DNA of 64,000 bases from Planctomycetota bacterium. GTDB taxonomy: Bacteria > Planctomycetota > Planctomycetia > Pirellulales > Pirellulaceae. The position numbers were made by a program, and so were the translations under genes. The stretch covers positions 62,001-126,000 of the forward strand of contig CAUJHS010000109.1 of the NCBI GenBank assembly GCA_963204915.1, read 5' to 3'. The notes under the pieces are model-generated. The model made no database searches and had not been told where the DNA came from. It worked only from the letters and a program-made list of their open reading frames with translations. Shown here in pieces: positions 46,426 through 54,173 of the stretch (its first letter is position 1; the number at the start of each line of letters is the position of its first letter).

Positions 46426-47172
46426 CTACGGTTTACGATCGTCCGGCGCGTCAGACGAACCTTTGGGCTGCGTCTTACGAATGAAGTTCTCCAGAATGGC
46501 GCGGTAACCGTCGAGAGCCTGGCCCGAGGGACCGAGATCGTCCTGAAGTTCTTTGAGTTGATCGCGTGCGTTGATGGCGTCTTTCCGAAGATCGTCTAAC
46601 GTGAGGGATCCCGTCGATAAGCCGTCCACCGTCTGATTGAAGTAGTCTTGCACATCCGGCGTGGCGAATCCGGGAAGCAACAGTTGCAACTGATCCGTCA
46701 AACCGGGCGGCGTTCCTTCGCGACGCAACTGCTCGACGGCTTCCTCCGGCGTGCCATAATGCGGGGCGTCTCGCTCTAGTTCCTCCACCCGCTGCGGAGT
46801 GACGTCCTTTGGCGCGAGGTTTTTGACAATTTCCTCGGGAGTTTCACCGTATTTTCGCCACCAGTCCTTCGGCCGGTTATCAGGTTCGCCTTCGACGCGC
46901 GGTGATGCGGCCGGGATTGACTTGCGCCGATCTCCCAAATGAAGTGCCGCAACCTTATCGCGCGGAAGCGAGACCTCGCCCAAGATGTCGTTTTGAATCT
47001 TGATGGTTTTCTCGTCAAGCGAAACGACTTTGCCTGAAATGGTGTCTCCGTTGGCAAGTTCAACTACGTCCGCTCGTAGTTGAAGTGGAACCAGGACGCC
47101 AACCACCATCAGGACGACAAGTACTACGTAGCGCGTAGCCATAACTGTTTTCCTTGGCAACGTGTCGAACAT
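46426..47172 (-). CDS. Secreted protein of unknown function
   Basis: 248 residues from the ATG at 47172, preceded by GGGAGG; an ATG ten codons later also fits, and both keep the signal peptide (YVVLVVLMVVGVLVP, cut near LRAD). The first mature part, VVELANGDTISGKVVSLDEK with SLPRDKVAALHL, resembles the small beta-barrel repeats seen in many planctomycete secreted proteins where a nucleus of about 60 residues is followed by a variable region. The remainder is helical and charged: GETPEEIVKNLAPKDVTPQR and DDLRKDAINARDQLKELQDD. No catalytic motif is seen. Possibly an envelope structural protein. It is a single gene, convergent with clpB. Confidence 0.65.
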   Translation of the reverse strand: MFDTLPRKTVMATRYVVLVVLMVVGVLVPLQLRADVVELANGDTISGKVVSLDEKTIKIQNDILGEVSLPRDKVAALHLGDRRKSIPAASPRVEGEPDNRPKDWWRKYGETPEEIVKNLAPKDVTPQRVEELERDAPHYGTPEEAVEQLRREGTPPGLTDQLQLLLPGFATPDVQDYFNQTVDGLSTGSLTLDDLRKDAINARDQLKELQDDLGPSGQALDGYRAILENFIRKTQPKGSSDAPDDRKP

Positions 47173-47294
47173 GAACCTCCCTTCTCTATAGCGGATGCGC
47201 CATGCACGGTCGAGCATTTTTCCGGTCAGCCAACGATACCGTGTGCAGCGGACCTCGTTAAAATACTTGGCCCCGCGGCAATTTCATGCGGGCG

Positions 47295-47777
47295 TCAACC
47301 TGAGCTCGGCGCCTGCGCAACCTTGATGGGTTGACTGAGTTCGCGGAACCACTGTTGCAGTTCCGTGAGGAGGTCTTCATGCTCGGGAAATTGTCTCAGC
47401 ACCACGGGAGCATGCTCGAGCGACTGAAGCAGGCGATTCAGCCGAACATGGACGTCCGCCAGATAGGTCGCGGTCTCTGCTTCGCTGAGATCGTGACGCA
47501 CCAACTGCGTTTGGCTTTCCGTGCGCGCTCGCGTGAGCGCGGCAAGGCGTCCCTTTTCGGCTTTGATCAGCTTTCCCGCCGTGTAGCCACGGCGAAGTTC
47601 ATGCCGAGAATTGAAATGGAGGGCGGGGTCGTCGCCAAAGAAAAAACTCGCGGAACCGTCACGCCGGAACCCTACAACAACCGGGTCGCTTTCGCCAGAG
47701 ATTTCAAGTTCCATTCGCCGTACCAGCGCTACGGCTTCGCGCATCAAGTCTTCACGGGGAAGTTCATCGCGCGCCAT
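47295..47777 (-). CDS. Conserved hypothetical protein
   Basis: 160 residues from the ATG at 47777 (a TTG at 47810 is also possible; neither has a clear Shine-Dalgarno sequence). No signal peptide or membrane segment is visible. The first half has a beta-rich part, PVVVGFRRDGSASFFFGDDP, and the second half is helical with LADVHVRLNRLLQSLEHAPV and LLTELQQWFRELSQ. The composition is normal for this genome, which supports a real gene. It is 132 bp downstream of the zinc-finger-like gene on the same strand. I cannot assign a function. Confidence 0.6.
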   Translation of the reverse strand: MARDELPREDLMREAVALVRRMELEISGESDPVVVGFRRDGSASFFFGDDPALHFNSRHELRRGYTAGKLIKAEKGRLAALTRARTESQTQLVRHDLSEAETATYLADVHVRLNRLLQSLEHAPVVLRQFPEHEDLLTELQQWFRELSQPIKVAQAPSSG

Positions 47778-47909
47778 GGTCGTTTCAGCAGGAGTTTGTG
47801 CGACGGTCAACTACGTTGTTGAAGGCGCCACGGACATGGTTTTTCACGAGGCGAAAGGTTGTTCTTCCATCTTGCCAATGGAACGTCGTATGTCATGACG
47901 CAGCTCGCC

Positions 47910-48311
47910 TCATGGCGCCATGGCGACTTCCGGCGAAGGCAAGGTTCGCCAGGAGTGATGGGACGGTGGTTGCTGAAGTTTTTGTCGCATGGCTTCACAA
48001 TGCCGACACCGCCGCAAATGTGCGCCGATGCGTTCTTCCAACTTCGCCGCGAGAACGCCATGACCATACTGTTTCAGAACGTTTTGCACTTCGGCGCATG
48101 TCAAATCCGCATAGGTGTCTTGGCTCCTGTGCGACGAATACGCAGCGACTTGCACACCGAACCAAACCGTGGCCGCCGCGAGCAACACACCCGCGAAGAC
48201 GCTCGTCACGCGATGAATATTCCTTCGGCGGTGCGTCTCTTCCACCGCTTGAAGCATGCGCGGAAGGGTTCCTTGCGGACAGGCGTCCCATTGTTCGTCT
48301 TTGGCGTTCAT
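47910..48311 (-). CDS. Membrane protein with a zf-HC2-like zinc finger
   Basis: 133 residues. A positively charged N-terminal segment leads to one membrane helix (TSVFAGVLLAAATVWFGVQV, about 35-54). After it, LTCAEVQNVLKQYGHGVLAA and then HLRRCRHCEAM supply the spacing Cys...His-x3-Cys-x2-Cys of the zf-HC2 (anti-sigma factor) zinc finger. Here the finger follows the helix, so it should be on the periplasmic or cytoplasmic side depending on orientation, whereas typical anti-sigma factors have it before the helix. No sigma-factor gene is next to it. It may be a member of the anti-sigma-like family with a different job. Confidence 0.6.
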   Translation of the reverse strand: MNAKDEQWDACPQGTLPRMLQAVEETHRRRNIHRVTSVFAGVLLAAATVWFGVQVAAYSSHRSQDTYADLTCAEVQNVLKQYGHGVLAAKLEERIGAHLRRCRHCEAMRQKLQQPPSHHSWRTLPSPEVAMAP

Positions 48312-48454
48312 CTTCGTACCGTGTGCGTTTCTGACCGAATCGACTAATGCTTCCTACGATCATCGACAAAACGGCCCGGCGGCTCTGTGAGGCGAATTAC
48401 ATTCGCACGAACGCCGAACCTTGCGTGCGCCGAAACCTTGTTCAGGGCCGGAGC

Positions 48455-49198
48455 TTAACTCCCACTGGAGGCGGCCGCGGGGCGCGTCGTCGGCCGCATC
48501 GGAGGAGTGTAAACTCGCTCCACCGACTGCGCTAACCGTTCGGGCTGCCGAATTAGAATCGAGCGGCGTCCGACCGAGATCAATCCGTCGGCGGCCATGT
48601 CGCCCAGGGTCATGGTGACGGTTTCACGCGTGCTGCCGATCACATTGGCCAAGTCTTGATGCGACAAGCGAATTCGAAGGCGGAGCCCCTCGTGAGACCG
48701 TTCGCCATATTGCTCCGCCAATTCCAGCAGTAAATGGGTGAGGCGATCTCGGTTGGAAAGAAAAAGCAGGTTCTTCAACCGACGTTCAACCCGCTTTCGG
48801 CGTAAACCCATCATTCGTGTCAAGTTGAGCGACACGACCGGATGTTCGCTCAATAGCCGCTGCATTTCGTCGCCGGGGATCATAACGACCGTGGAAGGGT
48901 CGGTTGTCTCGGCGTATTCCTCCCGTGCGCCGGATTCGAACACCGCCAGCTCGCCGAATAATTCTCCGGGCTCGATGAACGCCAAAATGGACTGTTTACC
49001 GTCAGGCGTCAGGTGGCAAATTTTGACGCGTCCTGAGGCAAGCAGAAACACCGAGTCCGCCGCATCAAGGGGCAAATACACCGGGGTATTGCGAGGAAAC
49101 GACCGCGCCCGACTTCGCGACTCGACTCGCTCCAACTCCTTGGGCGAAAGTCGCTCGAACAGGTCGCAACGCTTGAGGTACCAGAGCTTTTCGGACAT
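48455..49198 (-). CDS. Crp/Fnr-family transcriptional regulator
   Basis: 247 residues. The N-terminal cNMP-binding-type beta-barrel has SVFLLASGRVKICHLTPDG, then PGELFGELAVFESGAREEYA, a variant of the phosphate-binding cassette. The C-terminal winged helix has RIRLSHQDLANVIGSTRETV and TLGDMAADGLISVGRRSILI, the Crp recognition pattern, in which RETVT is the helix that contacts DNA. No N-terminal cysteine cluster for an Fnr-type Fe-S centre is visible, so cyclic nucleotide or another small effector is more likely than oxygen. The tail is Pro/Thr/Ala-rich. It stands upstream of the zf-HC2 gene on the same strand; linkage is not proven. Confidence 0.9.
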   Translation of the reverse strand: MSEKLWYLKRCDLFERLSPKELERVESRSRARSFPRNTPVYLPLDAADSVFLLASGRVKICHLTPDGKQSILAFIEPGELFGELAVFESGAREEYAETTDPSTVVMIPGDEMQRLLSEHPVVSLNLTRMMGLRRKRVERRLKNLLFLSNRDRLTHLLLELAEQYGERSHEGLRLRIRLSHQDLANVIGSTRETVTMTLGDMAADGLISVGRRSILIRQPERLAQSVERVYTPPMRPTTRPAAASSGS

Positions 49199-49367
49199 TC
49201 ACCACACGCTCTGCAAGGAACGACATCTGCCCCATCCTATGGCGGCAACGCTGCATTATAAGGAAGGCGCGCCATAGAACATAGGCGTTTCTGGGGCGAG
49301 AAAACCAAGCCATTCGGGGAGGGTCGAAAACCGGCAAAAGCAACTACGCTTCGTCGGCGAGTTGGAC

Positions 49368-49910
49368 TCATCGCGTTGACGCGCTGCGGGTACGGTGAAA
49401 CCGGTCGTAGTACAGCAAGCCTACCAGGGTCTTCGCGTCGTGAATTCGGCCGTCGAACGCCATTTGCATGGCGTCATCCCACGCAACCCAAAGTGGCTGA
49501 ATTTGTTCATCCGGCTGAAGTTCGGTCGGGCCCGCGGTCAAATCCTCAGCAAGAAACAAGTGCATGCGCTCGTCCAGGATTCCCGGCGAAAGCAAAAACT
49601 CATGGATTTTCGTGAACCGGGCAGCGCGAAATCCCGTTTCCTCGCCAAGTTCGCGCTCAGCCGTCACGCGGGGATCTTCGTTCGGCTCTAAGGTCCCGGC
49701 CGGTATTTCGATCAACTCTTCGTCGCAAGAGAGCCGGCGATTGCGAATCAGACAAACGCGACCGTCGTTTAAGATAGGCAAAATAGCAACGGCTCCGGGA
49801 TGCCGAATCACCTCGCGTGCCGGAATTTTGCCGTCGGAATCATCGGCTTGCGTACGGACGACCCGAAAGCGGCGCGTCTCCAACAAAGTGGCCAAGTCAT
49901 GCGTCGGCAT
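49368..49910 (-). CDS. Nudix hydrolase, ADP-ribose pyrophosphatase type
   Basis: 180 residues. The Nudix box lies at 72-94: Gly72, Glu78, Arg86-Glu87 and Glu90-Glu91, in the order GX5EX7REUXEEXGU (the centre reads ERELGEETG), which binds the catalytic metal. Upstream strands AVAILPILNDGRVCLIRNRR and downstream SPGILDERMHLFLAEDL are typical of ADP-ribose pyrophosphatases (NudF-like). The likely reaction is ADP-ribose to AMP and ribose 5-phosphate. A sirtuin (14085) and a TIR protein (30588) in the window also handle NAD-derived molecules, though no direct link is shown. Divergent from the M50 peptidase gene. Confidence 0.9.
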   Translation of the reverse strand: MPTHDLATLLETRRFRVVRTQADDSDGKIPAREVIRHPGAVAILPILNDGRVCLIRNRRLSCDEELIEIPAGTLEPNEDPRVTAERELGEETGFRAARFTKIHEFLLSPGILDERMHLFLAEDLTAGPTELQPDEQIQPLWVAWDDAMQMAFDGRIHDAKTLVGLLYYDRFHRTRSASTR

Positions 49911-50028
49911 GGATTTTGCGTCCCGGAAGATTCGTTAATCTCGGAAAGATTGAACCAATTACGATCGAGTGATAAGATAACTTTTGCCGCAGGTGCGGCA
50001 ACTCCTCTTTGTGTCGATCAGACGAGCC

Positions 50029-51108
50029 ATGCGAGACCAAGGCAGTTGGAGCATTAGCCTGGGCCGTTGGGGCGGCGTGCAGGTACGACTACATATGGTC
50101 TTCCTGGTGTTCGCTGCTCTCACTGTCTATTTAAGTTGGCGCGAAGCGTACGATTCCGCCGTCGGTGGAGAAGCGCGGGAGGAATCGACACTCGTTTGGT
50201 TGGCGGCCATTAGCCTGCTTCTTCTCGCTGCGAGCGTCTTGCTTCATGAGCTTGGGCATCTTTACGCAACCATGCGCACCGGCGGCTCGATGCCGGAAAT
50301 CGTACTTGGCCCATTCGGCGGATTGAATTCGACGCAACCGACCTATGATCCCCAGGCGGAAATCGCGGTTTGGCTGGCAGGACCTATGGTAAATCTGGGA
50401 CTGTGCGTCGCCGCGGCGCCACTTCTGTTTTTGCAACCAGAAACGGATGTCGTCGGACTTTTGCATGTCTTGCAGCCGCGCGGCCTGGGAAGCGGCGCTT
50501 GGCCGTCGGATGTGGTCAAACTCGTCTTTTGGATCAACTGGGTCCTTTTCTGCGTTAATTTGATTCCTGCCTTTCCGTTTGATGGTGGACGCGTTTTGCG
50601 GGCGGCAATTGTCGCGTTGCGCCCCGCTATTGGGCGTCAATTCGCCAGCCACGTCGTGGCGAGGTTTGGAAAGTTCGCCGCGTTAGGGCTTGTCGTCATC
50701 GCATGGCTGGTACGAGACGCCGCTCCCCAGGGAGTCGCGCCGGGGTGGTTCGCCCTGATCTTATTGGCCATCGTGTTATTCTTCAGCGCCAAGCAGGAAG
50801 AGCAAAAAGGCGACGAATGGGACGATACCGAATCGACGGGTTATGACTTTTCTCCCAGCTATTCGAGTCTTGAGCACCCGCACGACATCAGCGACACCCA
50901 TGCCGGCTTTTTCGCACGATGGCTAGAGCGACGCAGGGAGGTGAAAGTACGGCAGCAGCGCGAAGCGGAGGCGCGCGACGACGCACTGATGGATGAAGTG
51001 CTTGATCGTGTCCACAAATATGGGTTGGACAGCCTTTCGGAAGATGAACGTGCGTTGCTTCATCGCGTAAGTCAACGATACCGTGGCCGTTTGGGTAACG
51101 GCGCGTAA
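50029..51108 (+). CDS. M50-family (site-2-protease-like) membrane metalloprotease
   Basis: 359 residues from the ATG at 50029. The zinc motif HELGH lies at residues 73-77 inside a membrane helix (LLLLAASVLLHELGH), and the second signature NLIPAFPFDGGRVLRA (about 178-193) supplies the third ligand Asp. About six hydrophobic segments are visible. A soluble C-terminal tail (about 275-359) is rich in Glu, Asp, Arg and Gln. Homologues cut transmembrane regulators, for example anti-sigma factors. No CBS pair is obvious in the tail. A zf-HC2-like membrane protein is encoded 1.7 kb away and could in principle be a substrate, but this is speculation. Confidence 0.9.
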   Translation: MRDQGSWSISLGRWGGVQVRLHMVFLVFAALTVYLSWREAYDSAVGGEAREESTLVWLAAISLLLLAASVLLHELGHLYATMRTGGSMPEIVLGPFGGLNSTQPTYDPQAEIAVWLAGPMVNLGLCVAAAPLLFLQPETDVVGLLHVLQPRGLGSGAWPSDVVKLVFWINWVLFCVNLIPAFPFDGGRVLRAAIVALRPAIGRQFASHVVARFGKFAALGLVVIAWLVRDAAPQGVAPGWFALILLAIVLFFSAKQEEQKGDEWDDTESTGYDFSPSYSSLEHPHDISDTHAGFFARWLERRREVKVRQQREAEARDDALMDEVLDRVHKYGLDSLSEDERALLHRVSQRYRGRLGNGA

Positions 51109-51289
51109 TCCTCGCAAACGGATTAAGGCGTCGCCGAGCGCGAGTCACTTAGCCGTTGAGGCGATGCCCTACGTTATCTTCTTGCCCTACTCTGGGCAAA
51201 TAATTTCATCTTGTTGCTTTCTTGCATCACGCCCTGCTGCGACCTAAGTTTCCCTAAATAGCCGTAGTCGACAGCCATCTGAGGGGGGC

Positions 51290-52969
51290 ATGCAACAGCT
51301 TAGCGCACCAGTATTGTCGCACGAAGCACGAACACCGTCGGGGAAGCCCCATGCGGAGATCGCGGGACTAAAAACCGAGTTAAGTACTTGGTTCGGCGCC
51401 GAGTTCGCCATTTGGAAGCGTGACCGATGGGAGCCGCTGCCGTTCGACGATCGTCCGGCATGGGCGAATAGTCTTTTGGGGCAGTTGATTCCACGGCGAG
51501 CCCTGGATACCGTGGTACCTCAAATTCTGACGGAACACGACTTTTTCTCGTTGCTTACGGTTCCGTATACCGACAGCGAGCGGCAACAATACGTTGCCGC
51601 GGCGCCGGTCGTGACTCGTCATCCCAGCTATGCTGATGATGTCAGCGAAGATGCGGCGTGGCTTGGTTGGGATGAATCGATCACGCGGCATTGGCTGTTG
51701 GGTCACGCGGTCATCCCCCGGGATGTGTTGCCACGTCTCACGGCGGCAGTGTGGGGACGAATGAGCGCTGAGCGCCAAACGCAACGATTGGAGCGCGAAG
51801 TCGTCACGCTTTCGCATAATCTGTCTTCGACCTATGAGGAGATCAGCCTTCTCTATGGCCTGACACACAACCTGCGTATTTCAAACTCCGACGAAGAATT
51901 CGCGGAAACGGCGCTGTCATGGCTGACCGAATGCGTCTCGGCAGAGAGTTTATCGCTCTACTTGGCGCCTGTAGCCAAGGCCGAAGAAGTTACGTATCGC
52001 GCTCGGACCGAGTCGGTCGTGATGTCGCGCGGCCGGCAAGTGCTCGACGCAGCCCAAATGCACAAACTGACGGATACCCTAGAATTGGGCCCTACCTCCA
52101 AGCCGTTGGTCGCAAACCGGAACGTAACCTCGTCGCGCGATTGGCCATTTCCAGCGATTCGCGAATTGATTGTGACGCCATTAGCTGAAGGCGATCATCT
52201 CTTCGGTTGGTTGGCCGCATTTAACCATCGCGAAGGTAAAGAGTTCGGCACCATCGAGGCCAGTCTGCTCAGTTCGGTTAGCGCCATTTTGGGGATTCAC
52301 GGAGGAAACCGAGAGCTCTATCGGCAACAAAACGAGTTATTGGCAAGCGTCGTTCGCGCGCTTACCTCGGCGATCGATGCGAAAGACCCCTATACTTGCG
52401 GACATAGTGACCGTGTAGCCCGAGTCGCCGTACGAATCGCCCAAGAACTTGGCTGCTGTACGAAAACCGTCCAAACCATCTACATGGCCGGTTTGGTCCA
52501 TGATATTGGCAAGATTGGAATTTCCGATGCCGTGCTTCGTAAGCCTGGCAGCCTTACTCCGGAGGAATTTGAACACATCAAACTCCATCCCGAGTTAGGT
52601 TACAAAATCCTATGCGATATCAAGCAGTTGTCCGATGTTCTGCCCGTCGTGCTGCATCACCACGAACAATGGAATGGGCGGGGATATCCGCATGGCCTAG
52701 CGGGTGAAGCAATACCTTACTTAGCACGAATTTGCGCCGTCGCGGACGCGTACGACGCGATGTCAAGCGACCGGCCCTACCGCAAAGGAATGCCGGAAGC
52801 CAGGGTGGTGCAAATCTTCCAAGAAGGCGCCGGCGTTCAATGGGACCGCAACGTCGTTGCGGCGTTTATCGCCGCAATCGAGGATATTCGCCGGATTGGT
52901 CAACATGAACGCGCAGGTCTTTCCTTAGACGTGCAGCGGTGGGCCGAAGCTCAAGCATCGCAGTCGTGA
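51290..52969 (+). CDS. GAF-like and HD-GYP domain protein
   Basis: 559 residues, with GGGG upstream of the ATG. The N-terminal 180 residues are unassigned. A GAF-like sensor region (about 190-345) follows, then the HD-GYP phosphodiesterase domain from about residue 350: HSDRVARVAVRIAQELG, the metal motif HDIGKIGI (404-411), HHHEQWNGRGYPHGL (456-470) and ADAYDAMSSDRPYR. All metal ligands and the GYP are intact, so breakdown of cyclic-di-GMP is likely, controlled by the GAF region. No membrane segment is present. It lies 181 bp after the M50 protease gene. Confidence 0.9.
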   Translation: MQQLSAPVLSHEARTPSGKPHAEIAGLKTELSTWFGAEFAIWKRDRWEPLPFDDRPAWANSLLGQLIPRRALDTVVPQILTEHDFFSLLTVPYTDSERQQYVAAAPVVTRHPSYADDVSEDAAWLGWDESITRHWLLGHAVIPRDVLPRLTAAVWGRMSAERQTQRLEREVVTLSHNLSSTYEEISLLYGLTHNLRISNSDEEFAETALSWLTECVSAESLSLYLAPVAKAEEVTYRARTESVVMSRGRQVLDAAQMHKLTDTLELGPTSKPLVANRNVTSSRDWPFPAIRELIVTPLAEGDHLFGWLAAFNHREGKEFGTIEASLLSSVSAILGIHGGNRELYRQQNELLASVVRALTSAIDAKDPYTCGHSDRVARVAVRIAQELGCCTKTVQTIYMAGLVHDIGKIGISDAVLRKPGSLTPEEFEHIKLHPELGYKILCDIKQLSDVLPVVLHHHEQWNGRGYPHGLAGEAIPYLARICAVADAYDAMSSDRPYRKGMPEARVVQIFQEGAGVQWDRNVVAAFIAAIEDIRRIGQHERAGLSLDVQRWAEAQASQS

Positions 52970-53068
52970 ACTCCGACAACGCCAACGAAGATTGCCGTTC
53001 CGCCAGCGAAGAACGAGCGCGAAATCTGTAGACATGAGTTGATGTCGACGAGAAAATCGCAAGTCGGG

Positions 53069-53944
53069 CTATCGTCGTCCGAAAATTCCCGTGCCGTACC
53101 AAATACCATTGCGTCCGCGCTTCATGTCGTAACCAAATACGTTGTGACGACTCCGTACGGCGCTCCAATGTCCGGACGATTGGCGCCAGCTATCGACGCA
53201 TTCAAATGCTGCGTCAATCAGATCTTGGCCAGGCCAACTTTCTGCGCACACTTCTTGAGCGGTCATTCCGCCCGCTAACTTGGCGTTAATCCGTTGGAAG
53301 CGGTAGTCCCAATTGTGGTGGCCCTGGACGCCAATCTGCGCTTGATGTCGAGCGTGACTTTCACTTTCCAAGGCGAGAACGCTGCTTAGCCGGCCATCAG
53401 CGCTGCTGGGTCCCTCGGGATGGACCCGGACGGCAAAAATCAAGGTGCGTTGCGTTAACGTACCCGCCGGTAGATTGAGCATTTCTAAAAAATGCACACG
53501 ACTGAGCGTCCGCCCCCCCTTAAATGGGTAAACGCTTACGACATGCCCGTAATGCCGTGTATCGCGATGCGCAAGGTCGATTATCGCTACGCCGGGCTGC
53601 CCGTGCATTTCAGCGAAACCCGGTTGATGCAGCAAGCGGACCGGCTTTCCTGCAATGACCCCAGTCGCGGACACGGGCAGTTGAATGAAAGTCTGCTCCG
53701 CCAACTTGGACGTAACATCTTTAAAATTAAGAACTTGCGTCTCAAAGGCGCGGCTGGCTCGCGTTGGTGCTTCGGGCCGAAAGTAGATTACCAACATGCG
53801 CCGCTCAGTTTGGGCCACGCGATAGGCATCGCCATAGGATGCTAGTTGGGGGGTGTTCGGTTCATCCGCACGATTGTTGGCAGCTAATACGATGGACGAT
53901 TGAATCAAACCGAATAAAACCGCGAGCCAGGCTTGGTTAGGCAT
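53069..53944 (-). CDS. Secreted thioredoxin-like protein with a CAP/SCP-like C-terminal domain
   Basis: 291 residues from the ATG at 53944, with GGAGAGG just before it; 47 open codons upstream are rejected because the start gives a signal peptide (LAVLFGLIQSSIVLAANN). The first domain (about 35-150) has SYGDAYRVAQTERRMLVIYF and QTFIQLPVSATGVI, which resemble a thioredoxin fold of the type that lacks CxxC. The C-terminal part has SHARHQAQIGVQGHHNWDYR, EVCAESWPGQDLIDAAF and SSGHWSAVRSRHNVFGY, similar to the helix and strands of CAP/SCP-like extracellular domains, but with the GENI motif altered. The two-domain reading is by eye only. Confidence 0.6.
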   Translation of the reverse strand: MPNQAWLAVLFGLIQSSIVLAANNRADEPNTPQLASYGDAYRVAQTERRMLVIYFRPEAPTRASRAFETQVLNFKDVTSKLAEQTFIQLPVSATGVIAGKPVRLLHQPGFAEMHGQPGVAIIDLAHRDTRHYGHVVSVYPFKGGRTLSRVHFLEMLNLPAGTLTQRTLIFAVRVHPEGPSSADGRLSSVLALESESHARHQAQIGVQGHHNWDYRFQRINAKLAGGMTAQEVCAESWPGQDLIDAAFECVDSWRQSSGHWSAVRSRHNVFGYDMKRGRNGIWYGTGIFGRR

Positions 53945-54173
53945 TATCCTCTCCGGTACTAAAGGCAAGAAGTCTGACAGCAAGTTAAGGTGGGGCGATT
54001 TGCGAATAGGAGGAAAATAACGAAAATACACCGCCTTTATCAATGGGCCGAATAAATCGCGTTGCAAAAAGTACACAATCTGCATCGCCTAGCGAATTCA
54101 TGAGCTACGTTTTCGTTGATATTTGGAAACGTCCATTTGTCGGCGTAACGTCTGCCTCCCGAGGAGTCGCGCG

